DNA of 64,000 nucleotides from Vigna angularis (GCF_016808095.1 NC_068979.1:12113001-12177000), one strand, 5' to 3'. Counted from the first letter of the stretch, positions 32,945 through 45,813 are shown. Numbers and translations are program-made. Notes: generated from the sequence alone by a model not told the origin.

Positions 32945-35519
32945 GCGGGTTACTCCCTACACCACCCCAAATTACTCCTTGCACCGTCATATTTTTTTTA
33001 AAATTTCAAAATTATCCTTTATATTTTAAAATATCCTACATTCCACCTCTTTTCTTAAACGGATGTCGACATTCGTTCAAATTTTTTTTTTTAAACGGAT
33101 GTGTCACATTTGGTTGAGTTTTTTTCTTTTTTTTTAGTTTTTAATATTTTAATTTATTGTATTTTAAATTAATATATAAATATTATTTATTTTTTTTAAA
33201 ATTATTAAATAATTATATATAAATTAATTTAGTTTAATTTAATAAAATTATTATTATTAATTTAATTTATGTATTATTATTTAAATAATAATTAAAATAT
33301 TTTTAAAAATTTTATTAAAATAGATGTGCCACGGATGTGGCGACATTCCTTGCATATTTTATTTTAATTTTTTTTAATTTATTATATTTTAATTAATATA
33401 TATTATTTAATTTTTTTAAAATATTTATTTAATTATTTATAAATTAATTTTATTTTATTTAATAAAATAATTATTATTAATTTAATTTATGTATTATTAT
33501 TTAAATAATAATCAAAATATTTTTAAAAAATTTACTAAAACGGATGTGGCAAGCTTTTTTAATTTTTTATTTTTTGTTTTTGAATTTCTTATATTTTAAT
33601 TTATTATGTAAATATTATTAAATTTTTTAAAATTATTACTTAATTATTTATAAATTAATTTTATTTTATTTAATAAAATAATTATTATTAATTTAATTTA
33701 TGTATTATTATTTAAATAAGGCTTAATAGCCAATTTTGTCCCTAGTTTCGTTGATAAATCTCAATTTAGTACCTCGTTTTAAAAGTGTTTGAAATAGATT
33801 CTTACTTTTAAAATTTTGAGTCAATTTAGTCCTTTCCGTTAAATATAAATGAACGGCGTTAAGGATTTGATGATTTGACAGAAAGCAGTACTAACATATT
33901 ATTTTATAAATATATTTCTCTCCTTCTTTCTCTTAATACAAATTCCTAGGTGCGTGGAATAGTGTGCCACTCTAGATCATTTATACTTCCCATATTATTT
34001 CTAATTTCACTTTCCAATAACTCATTTCTCCAGTAACTTTTACTTTTATTAAATATTTATCGTTCATAAATTTAAATAATTTTATCTTTTTGTAAATATA
34101 TATTATTTTAATTAATAATAAAAAAGATAATGAATGTTATTAAAATCAGATAAAAAAGAATATTTTGTTTATTATTCATGTTCTAGATTTTAAATTGTTC
34201 TTTCTCTTTTCTAATATATTTGTTACTTTTTTTTCCTGCTAGCCTTATAATAACTTTATTTATTTAATTTAGACATGTATTTAATGTATTAGAAGAAGAA
34301 AAATGTGTAAGAGAAAAAATTATACTATTTTATTAGAGTGGTTTTTTATTATATTTATAAAAACAACTTTTAATTACACATAAAATAAGTTGGTAAATAT
34401 TACTTAATAATAAAGTCATAAAAAAAAGTAATACTAATAATTATAAATAAAATTAATTTTAATTATTTAAGTCTTCATTAAATACATCTAGTAATGTAAA
34501 TTCAATTTTTAAAATATGAAATTAAATGATGAATTCTAACTTCAACTTATATTTATTTAAAAAAATTCTTTTTTCTTTCAAAACATTTAATAGCATTAAA
34601 TTAACTTAACTCAAAGGTCTCCTAAATATTATTTCATTTAATATATATTTGTGTGGTCCCATGGATTCGTAAAAGAAGAAAAAACAGTGCACGAATGATT
34701 ATTTGCATTTCAGATCTTAGTATTTGTTAGTCAAACTTAGTCACATTAATTTTTGATACAGAATAATTACAAGAGTATGCAAAAAAGTAGAAGAAAAGTA
34801 GAAGAGAGTATTTAAAGTAGAAGAAAAGTAGATGAGAAAAAAAAACTGACAAAAACCTGCATTGCACAGAAAAATAGAAGAAAAGTAGAAGAAAGAGAAA
34901 AATAGTTAACGCCGTTTGTACGGATTTAACGGGAGGGATTTCATTGATGCAAATTTTATTAAGTGAGGACATAATTGACACACTTTTTAAAGGATGGACT
35001 AATTTGACATTTTCGAGCGAAACTTGGACAAAATAGGGTATTAAACCTTTAAATAATAATCAAAATATTTTTAAAAGATTTATTAAAACGGATGTGCCAC
35101 ATCCGTAAATGGATTGGCGACATCCGTTATAGCTTTTTTGTTTTTTTAATTTTTTTTTTTTTAATTTGTTATATTTTAAATTAATATGTAAATATTATTT
35201 AATTTTTTTTAAATTAGTACTTAATTATTTATAAATTAGTTTTATTTATTTAATAAAATAATTATTATTAATTTAATTTATGTATTATTATTTAAATAAT
35301 AATCAAAATATTTTTAAAAAATTTATTAAAACGGATGTGCCCACATCTGTTGAAGATTTTTTTTTTAAATAAAAATAATAAACTAAAATATAAAATATGT
35401 AAATGGATGTCAACATCCGCTGAAGGTGGAACGGATGTTGACATCCATTTTAAAACAAGGACAAAATAGGTATGGAGTGATGCAAAAAGCATTCGGTGGT
35501 GGTGGAGGGAGCAACTGTT
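32945..35519. mobile_element. Mutator-like element B with nested insertion
   Basis: Flanked by exact 9-bp ACTCTCTAG (32936-32944 and 35520-35528). The ends GCGGGTTACTCCCTACACC / AACAGTTGCTCCCTCCACC match element A at 23530. Without the nested element (33720-35047 plus its 9-bp duplication) it is about 1238 bp. The interior is an AT-rich tandem repeat of roughly 210-245 bp, each unit with an AAACGGATGTG motif (near 33320, 33538, 35087 and 35330, with extra copies at the ends). No transposase. Confidence 0.9.
33720..35047. mobile_element. Mutator-like element nested in element B
   Basis: A 1328-bp element with exact 9-bp target duplication TTTAAATAA (33711-33719 and 35048-35056) and inverted ends GGCTTAATAGCCAATTTTGTCC / GGTTTAATACCCTATTTTGTCC. 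The similarity continues inward for over 100 bp with decay (both arms include a CGGCGTTAA-type motif). The interior is AT-rich with no domain. It interrupts the tandem repeat of element B, so it is the younger insertion. Confidence 0.93.
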
Positions 35520-35528
35520 ACTCTCTAG

Positions 35529-36280
35529 CCCAGTCTAGTTGTAGATTCTAATATTCTCAGTTGAAAATAATAATACAAATTTTATGTTTATTCAAATATG
35601 TTTATGCAATGCTTACTAAGCGTACTAATTTTCTAAATGGATTTCTTTTCCCACAAAATTACTGACTAGTGTAATCTATAAGTGTATTTAATATAATAAA
35701 TAGTTGTACTTCTAGTTATATGCACTTAACTTATTACTATTTTAATTTTCTAAGTTATAATTGTAAAAATTCAAGGATCATATTTGTGCAATGTAAATTT
35801 GATATTCGTGTCCATCTTTTGCTAAGGCTTTGTTCTTTTGGGTAGATTTGGGGGAAGATGATTTGAATGAATTTAAGTAGATTTGAGGGTAATTTTTTAG
35901 TTGTTTTTTTTAGTGGATTTGTGGGTAATTGAGAGTAGATTTGGAAGTAAAATTTGTGAGAATTAGTGTAGGATTTGATTGATGTGATAGATTTTAAAAA
36001 TTAGTTTAATTGGTAGAAATTAAATATTACTAAAATAGCCCTAGTTATAAAAGTAATATAAAATGTTATTTATAAATGTTATATTTAATTGTAAAAATGT
36101 TTATAAAGAAAAAAAAATTATGAATAATTTATAAAATTAATGTTTAAAAATTATAAAAATTAAATAATCAACTTATTTTTAATAAATTAGAAAATATAAT
36201 ATACCTAATTTTATTAAGATGTAGATCTTTTTAAATTATAATATTAAAATAATTATACAAAAAACTGAAAAGTATATAAT
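35529..36280. other. Spacer with possible MITE remnant
   Basis: Bases 35830-35990 (GGGTAGATTTGGGGG ... GGATTTGTGGGTAATTGAG ... AATTTGTGAGAATTAGTG) are a G-rich stretch of repeated GTAGATTTG motifs similar to 10670-10850. Probably one arm of a DNA transposon; the partner was not found. Confidence 0.35.
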
Positions 36281-36283
36281 CTT

Positions 36284-36417
36284 GTAACCGGTTACGCGTT
36301 TGCGTAACCGGTTACGCGTGTGCCAACCAAAACCTCATTCTTCTGTAACCGGTTACGCGTGTGCCAACCAAAACTTCATTCTTCTGTAACCGGTTACACT
36401 CTGCTGTAACCGGTTAC
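36284..36417. repeat. Cluster of five GTAACCGGTTAC palindromes
   Basis: The 12-bp palindrome GTAACCGGTTAC occurs exactly at 36284-36295, 36304-36315, 36345-36356, 36386-36397 and 36406-36417. Copies 2, 3 and 4 are spaced 41 bp apart within a 41-bp tandem unit that also holds GCGTGTGCCAACCAAAAC. Followed by less AT-rich sequence (36430-36620) without a recognisable frame. Dense perfect sites of this kind could bind a dimeric protein, but the pattern may equally be a transposon subterminal repeat. Confidence 0.95.
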
Positions 36418-36429
36418 GCCACCCTCGTC

Positions 36430-37260
36430 GTTGCTTAAATTGGAGAGCACATACAACTTTTCCGCGACAATCCACTCAAATCTCATCACAATCACAGGTG
36501 ACTGAATAGTTCAACCATCCTGTATTTCACTGCAAATCTGTTCGCGCATTTCACTTCAATCGAACGCATAACGAGTTTAATTCCTCGCTCACAAAACTAT
36601 GTGAACAGTTAAATCGCTTCAAACGAATACAGCGTAAATCTGCAATATACTTACTATCTTATATTGTTCATAATAAATGTAATTCTAAATTTCACATTAG
36701 ATAAACATCAGCACATTACAAGAAAAAAGATCCAAAATCTAGTCTTAAAATTGTAGGGTCTAAGAATCATGTAATTACAATACCTAGCAAATCTCACTCT
36801 GCTAATTTAGAATATAAGAAGCTAAAATAACAAGATTATAATACTTTAATGGTCAAGAATAGAATGAAGTTCTTCAGATTACAAATTATTCTAAAGATTT
36901 CTTGCATCTTTTGCATGTTTCCAAGGATGACAACATTTTACATTCACCCCGGGAATGAAAATGGTGATAGTAATTATTAGCTTACCCAATTCCTGCAACT
37001 CCATAACTCATTTGTCGCTGCTGCATAGTGGAAACACAGGTAAGGTGACATCACTGATAAGACTATTCAAGGTTGTTGTCTATTACTATTTCTATTAGAC
37101 ACCAAGACACGGTCACTGCAAAACTTTAAAAGGCTACAGAAACCAGAAGATACAACAATGATGTCATTCATCAACTGCTGCGAAAATTAATTAAAACACC
37201 AATGTTTTATGAGCAAAAAATTCCAATAGTAGAACTTAAGTTATAACTCCAAATAAACCA
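36430..37260. other. Spacer downstream of the hydrolase gene
   Basis: No supported coding sequence. Part of 37260-37390 is likely the 3' UTR of the minus-strand gene that follows. Confidence 0.4.
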
Positions 37261-37393
37261 AAAATAATAGAGGACACTGGATCATATTATCACTTTCCTA
37301 CCCTTGTCATCCACTACTTCCTCCTGTTTGTGACACCACTGCACAATATTGAAGGGTGTGTTAGCATAGCAAGATTGGCCATTCTATACAACA

Positions 37394-40300
37394 TTAGCCA
37401 TTCTGTTTTCCATTTGTGCTGCCATCACTGTGTTTTCCTACACAACATTGCCAACAGAAACAACTTTTGCAGCAGCAACTTGGTCTTGCACACTTGGGGT
37501 AGCAGCTAGGCAATGAACATTTTGTTACACCACAACAGCTAGGCCATGAGCATTTTGTGCAGCAGGATGATCCCAAACAACTAGGGAACTTGAGGAAACA
37601 GCAACCCTTCATGCAGCTGGGTCTCCAACAGCATTCTGGACAGTTGATAGACCATGAAACATTCATGCAGTCACTGCAGCAATTAGAGCAATCAGGACAC
37701 TTAACTCTACAACACTTCATTCTGCAGCATGTTCCACAGGTGGAACAAGTGTTTGACTTTGATTCCTTGGCACTTTGCCTGATCTTCTTGAGACGCTTCT
37801 CGGTTGTCATGTTCTCCATTTCTTGGATAAATTTGCATAAATGACGGATGTAATCAGGGTAAAGCTCCAAGTTGCAGTGACCACCTCCTTTTATCCACAA
37901 GGGCTCGTATGATTCCTTTGCCATTTTCCAAAGTCCATTACCATGTAACCAATTCACAACTTCATCTTCTGTACCCTGCAATACAATTTAGCAGATCAAT
38001 CATGAAAGCTGAGTAGATGCTGCTTTCAGGGAAAATGCAGAAATTGCAAGTCACACATGCATACAGAACATTATATGGAAGAAATTCTTAATTTATAATT
38101 CCCAAACCAGCTGCAGGGACATGATACATGGCAAATTAATTTGGTGAGAGAATAAATAATCAGTCCAAATGTTCATGTTTAATGATCATTTCTACAAAAT
38201 ACAGTAGAAAAGAAATTAAGAAAAAGGGTTTGCCCGTAAACCTACACAAGTTGTAATCCTGATATGCAATTAAAGCTGAATTTTTAGTTTTGAAATACTA
38301 ATTAACAAACACATCAAATTAACAGTCCACTGACCAAAGTTGATGTCAATCGAACATGAAGCATCAAGCAAATCTTGTTCATTTTTCAGACATAACAATT
38401 TCAAATTATTTACTTTTAACAATAGACAGTAGTCACAAAACAAGTTTAAATTTATAAAAAACATATCACTATGAAAGTTTTTCATTGATTCCAGTCCTTA
38501 CTTCTTAATTTTCCTTTTCATAAAGATGTACTAGACTTTCCATATTACTCACCTAACAAGGGAAATAACTAAATTATGATGGCTGACATGCTTTATCATA
38601 TATAATGAGAAGCTCAAAAGCTTGAGAATCATTGTGCAATAAGTGCTACTTTCACTACTTTCTATAAATGAAACAAGCAAATACACAGGAAAAATAGAGC
38701 GAGTACACTCCATCATATACTTACATGTATTACAAGTACAGGGCACTTGACCTTCTTTACTTTGTTGATGTTCTGCATGATTTAGAAGAAAAAATTACAA
38801 TTAGTTCCAGTTAATGAAATCTTCAAATACGGGTCCTTTTCAATCTTGCTAAACATTTATGAAGAGCCTAGATCCAGATACTTTTTCTTTGCTCTAATAT
38901 TTTGGTCAGAAAAGAAAGAACCATTACACATATAGACATCGATTTTCATACATTATGTAGGCAAATGTTAAAAGCAGATAGCATCAGTGTCATGTTTCAA
39001 TTTTTATCAAGCATAAACTTCATGTTACTTCCTAATCAATAACCTTGTATATGTTACCTTATAAATGTCGAAGCAAAATGTGAACTTCACATGGCAGAGC
39101 ACCCGAAGGCCAGAAAGAATTCCACTGTGTAGAACCACACCTCTCAACCTTGGCAATTTAGATGCCAAGTGCAGTGTTGGTCCACTTCCAACTGATTGCC
39201 CATACAAAATCAAATCTTCTTGGCTAACTCCATATTCAGTTTCAAGGCATTCATATATTGCTTCTATGTCAGCATATGTGCTGGACTCACTAGGCTGTAC
39301 AATTTTAAAGAGCTGGTATTACATATCAATAACCATTCATACAATTTCTTACAAAGAAAACATTTTCTTTGTAAATTCAAAATAAAAGGAGACCGAGTAT
39401 TAGCATCATGTATCAAAAAATACATCAGAGAGCCATAAAATCCATCTCAAATGAAAAATTAAATTTTAAACCTAATTCAATTCTACGGTTTATAAAATGA
39501 AGTTTATACTCATTATATATTATGAAATCGTCTTTATCTCTAATATTATTATGAAATTGTCTTATCTTTAATTTTATGAAATTGTCTTATCTAATCGTCT
39601 TATCTTTAGTCTACCTAAGATCTCCAACCAGAGTTTAATTAAGAGAACATACATTATTATTAACAATCTGCTAACATCATCAGAAACTTACCTGATAACT
39701 ATGTTTCTAAATTGGAGTACTGTTATTTTTAAGTCGTATATTAGTTAAGAATGAGGTTGACAATTATAATAAGAGAGAGAGAGAGAGAAAAAATCCAAAC
39801 ACCTAATTCCTTAATAATTTTTAGTGAAGATGCAAGGTCATGTTCACTTTTTGTTGGGTTACTTTAGCCTGCTGGTACATGGGTCCCCCGCTTGATTCCA
39901 ACAAGTGGTTTCTGAGCCAATGATCTGGATACTGAGTATTGGATGCAGTGGCTAGTGTGAGCATTGGTTTGGGTCACTGTTTGTAGAACAGTGGTCCTGG
40001 TCACTACTTAAAAACCCGGTTACCCGGTTCGAACTCGAGGTGCAGTGTGCATGGATTTGTCCAGAAACCGATATTGGTTCGTATTGTCACACTTCAAACG
40101 CAATACATGATCAAGAAAATAATCCAAACATGCCAAAAAAAATACACAACGAAACGAAAACCCTTTTGGTGCATTGCAGAGGGAAGAATAAAGGGTGAAA
40201 TGCAGGATACAGCAGTACCCTGATAAGGTAACAACTCTTTCAACAAAACAGATTTGTTCTTCTCTTTGGGTTCATTTGTGTTGTCCACTCAATAAAACAA

Positions 40301-41735
40301 AACATCTAATGTTGTATTTGCCAAAGAATGGCCTACCTTGCCAGTAGATGCCCCGTATCCAGAGTAGTCATATCTGCAAACCAAATATTGCATAAAAACA
40401 TCAATTTTCAACTTTAGTCTCGAAATGTTGGCCCCGTAAAATACCGAAGTAACATCATTTTCATCTTTCAAAAACTGTGTACAACAATTAAGCACAATAA
40501 TCCCCAATTCAGATTCAATCAAGTCCCATTAAATTTGTTCAAATGGTGAACTAAATTGATGCATCTCCATGAAGATAGATGACAGCATTTTAACTGTGGT
40601 CTTGTTATGTTTATCTTTTTTTAATTTAATGTTTGAAAGATGAGAAATTTAATGTGAAGGTGTAAAAAGGGTAAAAATTGACAGAGAAGGGTGATGGTGG
40701 AGCAGGACTAAAGGGGAAGAAAACGGTAGGGTACGTCGCCATCCGTGTAGAGGTAAAAAACTGGAATACTTTATACAGAGGAGAAAGAAAATGAAATGGA
40801 AGACATAGAGAGATCAGCAAAAAGATTACTAAGGAGTACCAAGAAGCAACCATAAATATAAGCTACTTTTCCTTTTCCCTTTTACTTTTACTTTTTCCAA
40901 AATTTGTTTGTTTGTTTGAAGAGGCCACGCTCAGGTGCCTAAAACTCCAACTCCCTTCACTTTCCACATTGATTGAAAAGATGTAGGAAAAGGCATTGAC
41001 ATTGCCATTGCCATTGCCATTGCCATGCCATATCTTACACACTCATTCGCCATTCACCACCAGATCTAAAAAACCGCGCACAACAACAACTCATCAAAAT
41101 CTTAACCATGCATACATTCACCTAATCTCAGATCTACCCCATAAAACACAAACAAACCCCACCAACTCACCCAATAAAATAGGAAACAAAAAATAAAAAA
41201 CTTTGGAGGAAGAAAGAGAAAAAAAAAGCATAGAGAGAGGGGGTAAAAATATAAAACTATACCACGGAGATAATACAAAACAAGGGTCAGTGATAACGTG
41301 CGGTCTTTGAACTTCGTGAGGTTTAATGAAGTAAAATAAGAACAGACAAAGACAAAAACATGAGCAAAAACAAAGAAGGAGCTTATAGGCAAGAATGATT
41401 TATCAGAAAACCACTAACCCCATGAGATTAACTCTAAGATTGACCTTGAGTTGCACGAAGAGATCGTAGAGTTGACCCAAGTCAGCGGCATTGCCATGAG
41501 AATAGAGAAGGGTGAGGCGAGCGTAGGGATTTCTGAGATAAAAGGCGACAATCTTGTTTCCATGCTTGGTGTCGACGAGGAGAACGTCGAGGGAGGTGTC
41601 ATCGGCGTGGGGGATGGGCGCCGCCGTGGAGACCACCGTGAGCTTGCCGTCGTCCCTCTTCTTGAGGTGGTAGGTGGGCGGAGAGGGCGGAAAGAAGGCG
41701 AATTTCGCGGCCAACTGAGACACCATGCACCCCAT
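37394..41735 (-). CDS. ABHD17-like alpha/beta hydrolase with Cys-rich tail
   Basis: Predicted serine hydrolase of the ABHD17 (FAM108) type, a family whose members remove palmitoyl groups from membrane-bound proteins. Exons: 41735-41419, 40373-40337 (37-bp microexon), 39294-39058, 38772-38725, 37975-37394; all introns are GT-AG, the frame is continuous and encodes 406 residues. The start MGC suits N-myristoylation plus S-acylation. The oxyanion motif [10 protein letters not shown] is at about 78-87. The catalytic triad is likely Ser152 in GQSVG, Asp217 in GTEDEVV and His246 in GGGHCNLE. Residues about 290-395 form a tail with some 33 cysteines, as in a plant subgroup that includes, from memory, Arabidopsis At1g32190. 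The tail may be heavily acylated or bind metal; neither is shown. No neighbour gene on either side. No frameshift or lost key residue was seen. Confidence in family and exon model is high; the substrate is unknown. Confidence 0.95.
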
Positions 41736-42120
41736 TCACCCCCCAGCAAGAGATGCAGAAACTCAAACTCATTTGATGCTCACACAGACTCTAACTGCAT
41801 CTGGGAGCTCCCTTCTCACATACACACACACACTCTCTCTCTCTCTCTCACACACACACAAACAAACAAACTTGTTGTTCTTTGAGTGAAGGAGAGGAAG
41901 GTTTTTGGTGAGTGCAAAGAATGATAAAAGTGGAAGTTGAGGCCCACTAGAGAGAGAATGGTGTTAAATGTTGATGCTATGGCCTTATGGAAGTTACTTA
42001 CTTATTTACTTACTATGGTGTGTGTGAAGGATTTGTAGAGTGAGTGAGTTGTAGCAAGGCAACACTGTGAGAAGAGAAGAGAAGGGAAGGGAAGAGAAAG
42101 AGAAAGAGAGAAAGAAAGTA
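41736..42120 (-). promoter_or_regulatory. 5' UTR / proximal promoter of the hydrolase gene
   Basis: Upstream of the ATG at 41735. On the plus strand it holds a CA/CT microsatellite at about 41819-41866, which is a GA/GT run in the transcript sense and typical of plant 5' leaders. A long purine run lies at 42068-42120. No TATA box could be fixed and the transcript start is unknown. Confidence 0.45.
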
Positions 42121-45100
42121 CAGAGGAGTTAATTTCAAAACTCAGTTTAAATTTATGTTCATGACTTAACTTCATACATAGTTGTCAGCTACACGCAGAA
42201 GCACCTCATGTTGTTTTTCTGCTAACTGACATTTTTTTATTGGAAAATGATACTTTCTTTCTTCCCTGTTAAAAACAAAACGGCTTTTCCTTTTCTTTTT
42301 TTATTTTATTTTGCACAGACGTTCCTTTTATTTTCTATTAATTCCTGCAAGCAGTTGTAAAAGAGTTTATTTAAATTTAGTTTTTCACAGAAGTATTAAT
42401 GAAAAATAATGTGTTTGAACAAAAGAGTTATTACACGTTTGTAAGTTTTTAATTTGTTTACTGAAAAAATATCCATAAATGCTTATATAATACTTCTTTT
42501 AGGCTTTACGTAAAATAAAAGTTTATTTCTATCCTAATTATAAAACAAAACAGGCTTATTATTTTAATGAATACTGACTTGTGTTTCATCCAAGTGGAAC
42601 AAAAACACTTGTAAAAAGAAGGAAATATGAAATATAAGAATAAGTTAAATGTTGTTTCCTGAGTTAATTTATTTGAGATAATAAGGTGTTAAGTAATGAT
42701 TATAGTTAGTAAAAAATTAGAGGTATGTGATGACCGTGGTGGGCATGTGTGATTGATGCATGTTGTTGGTGTAGAACTTGAACATTGATTCTGGGTGGGT
42801 ACTGATGAACACTGACACCTGTGTGTATGAGTCCTTTCAGTTGTCCAAAGCGAATGACAGAGTAACGTTTCAGTGAAGATTAGAGCAATGTTTTGAGTTA
42901 TGAGTGGTATGGCTCCAGGACCGTGAATTTGGTGGATAATTCCATATTCAGTCTTCATTTCTAAGTAGCCATCAATGTCAATTTTGATGGCTCCGTATGA
43001 TTAATTATCGATCAAATCAGACATAATCATGCTTCGGAGAAATATTCTTGATCAAAAGGAAATAAAGTCTTGCACATAATGCGATTGCAACGGAGAAAAG
43101 GCCAATTTTTTCATCATTAACAACCTGCTGATAATTCCCTCAAAACCTCCGTTTTCTTTTTCTTTAATTGATTCATTAATTAATTAATCACTTCTTTCCA
43201 ATTTGCCTTCTCTATGTGAAAGAGAAAAATAAAACTGTGATTGTTGAAAAATAAAGTACGTGAAAGGAAATTGAAAGTGACGCAACGGACAGCGATTGGA
43301 GTTACTGTTTGACGGAAATTGTTTTTATTTCAGTATCATAATAATAATAATAATCCTCTCATCTTCACACTAATTTATGCACATTAATTTAATTTTTTAC
43401 AAACAAAAGTAAGTTACTTGTGTTAAAATTGTATAATATAATACAATATTATCATCTTATATTATATTATACAATTAAGAAAACATAAACGCATTAAAAA
43501 ATTAATAGGAAAAAAAACGATAGAACGTATTTTCAACAGAACTGTGTTAGCTTGTGTTGAATTTAATTCACTTTAAATGATAGATATTTTACAATCTTTT
43601 AAGTAAAAACATTGTGAAAGAATCATTATTTTCCTTAAATGCAAACTATTTATTTTTTCAGAGTATATAGGAAGAATCTTGAAGCCTTTACTCACAATAT
43701 GCCATTAACAAAACTACAATTGATGAACAAAATAAACTTTCAGCGGAATGAAAAGGCCAAGAATATAAAAACGTAATATGTATGTATCATAAAATAGCAA
43801 TATAATATCCCTTCATATTTAATTAGTAACTTAAACTTGGAAGACCTTTCTTATATACTATGTTGATGAGAAAGTTAATCACTCTAAACACAATGAAAGT
43901 GTTGATCAGGTTGTTATAATTACACATCATTTGATTAAAGTGTCTTTTGGATTGTTATAATTAGAGATGATTTTATGATTAGGTTGAGCTAGCTAGCATT
44001 CTTGAACCAATGCGTCTTACTCTACTTGGAGCTTGTTTCTCTTCAGACAAGCCAACACAACTCCAAGCTTTTAAGCAATAATAAACATACAAACGTAATT
44101 ACCTTAAAAAAGTTGCTTTATTGACTATCAAAAATAATAAAATACGGACACCAACTACAAGTGCAATGCAAGATATGATAAATAATAATAATAAGGATTT
44201 TATATATTTTTTAGTCTTTGAACTTTGTTAAAGTTTGATAATCAAAATTTATCAAAGTTTTAAACAAAGACGAATTTCAATTTCACATTAAAATCCAAGA
44301 ACTAAAAACATATTTAATTCTAATAATAATCATGGTTATAATTTCAAGTATCAGTTTAGTTCCACGTAAGAATGATAACCACTCGAATCAATTATGGATA
44401 GTACGCATTTTCCTTATTACTCATCCCATTACTTGTTAGGTATCATCCATGACAAAATATCCATGACAAAATATCCGTGAATTTTTTTACACATGTGGAT
44501 ATCCATAAATACTAACGTATATTTTTATATTTTATTTATCTTTTAATTTTAAATAAAATTATTTAAAACAAAATCTTTAAAATATAACATTAAATAGAAA
44601 AGTATTTTTAAGGTATACTTCAAATCAAATTACTTACTAAAATATTAATGCAATGCAAATTTAAATTAAAGAATTTTATATTTATTAAAATAACTTTAAT
44701 TTATAGGCCTAAATAAAAAATAGAAATATATGAAATCAAATTTTAAACAATTCTTCAATAACTTTTTTTTTACTAATAAAATTTATTTTGATCACTTCAT
44801 TCTAAAAAAAATACTAAAATAAACTCAGCAATAATTATTTTTCAAGAAAACAAATATGAAAAACATAATTATGAACTATTAACAGGTATCTTGGGTCGAA
44901 TATAGTAATACTCGTACCTGCCCCATTAACAAATGAGTAATTAAACATCTGTATCTTTTATCCGTGGATATCCATTAAAAATATTCATTTAGTAAATCAT
45001 CACAAATTTTATCTGCAAATATTTGTAAGCACAATTTTTTTTGTCATCCCTAATTCTACATTAAGAATGAGTGTTAAGAATGAGTTTGAAAAATAATGTA

Positions 45101-45440
45101 TAAGAAAGAAGGCTCACATTTTTATTGTCTTAAAGTTTAGTTCCACAATAGTGTTAAAGGAGGGTTCTTCATTGATTAGAGGAGATTTGTCTCTCCCAAT
45201 TTTTTTTTTCATAAACAAAAAATAATAGTATATAAATAAAAGTATTTTTTTTAATTTTATTAAATTTTATATTTAGTCCTCTCAAATTTATATATACTTA
45301 TAAAAAAAATTGACACTCCCAAAATATTTTTTAGGATCCGTGCTAACAGTTGAAATGATGTCTTGACTTTTTTATATAGAATATTTATGACGTGTTAACT
45401 AATGATGTTTTGACTTGTTTGAATGAAAAACTTAAGTCTC
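42121..45440. other. AT-rich intergenic
   Basis: No supported gene. The frame at 42689-42958 has no recognisable domain. Bases 44200-44330 contain an inverted pair TATTTTTTAGTCTTTGAACTT / CCAAGAACTAAAAACATATT, a short Mutator-type MITE relic. Bases 44440-45050 repeat ATCCATGACAAAATATCC and GGATATCCAT motifs, perhaps an old hAT element. Confidence 0.4.
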
Positions 45441-45460
45441 GTTGGAACAAAATCTCAACA

Positions 45461-45813
45461 AGTTGGAGATCTCAAGTATGCTAAATATAAAATGAATTTA
45501 TAATTTATAAATGGATGAAACTTTAATTTATAAGCAATTTTATAAGGTTGAGTTAGATTTAAATTATTTTCTTATGACATTAAAGATATTCAAAACATAT
45601 TTTAGCAGAATTTGTTTATTGATTTTGTCATCCATAATCGGACCACTTGTTAATATAGTCTCAAATTTGATATGTACATATAAGAATATATATTAGAAAT
45701 TTCACATCGATCAACTAAAATTAAAATAAATCTATAATATATAAATGGATATAAATTTTACTTTATAAATTAATTTTATAATTTTAAATTACATTTAAAA
45801 TTTACTTTTTAAC
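45461..45813 (+). mobile_element. Decayed TRIM copy
   Basis: Two degenerate copies of the TRIM LTR seen at 8716: about 45461-45575 (AGTTGGAGATCTCAAG ... GGTTGAGTTAGATTTAAA) and about 45691-45813 (ATTAGAAATTTCACATCG ... ATATATAAATGGATATAA). Between them, ATCGGACCACTTGTTAATAT matches the TRIM internal ATCGGACCACCCATTAAGAA. The primer site has decayed. Much older than the array at 8.7 kb. Confidence 0.75.

Noticed and set aside
37557..37844. Plus-strand 95-residue frame
   Set aside because: Antisense shadow of the Cys-rich last exon of the hydrolase gene.
41414..41885. Frames of 111 and 144 residues over exon 1 of the hydrolase gene
   Set aside because: They overlap the conserved exon in other frames; the exon itself encodes the family motif [10 protein letters not shown].
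44440..45055. A further hAT element
   Set aside because: Repeated GGATATCCAT-type motifs are suggestive, but candidate ends gave no matching 8-bp duplication.
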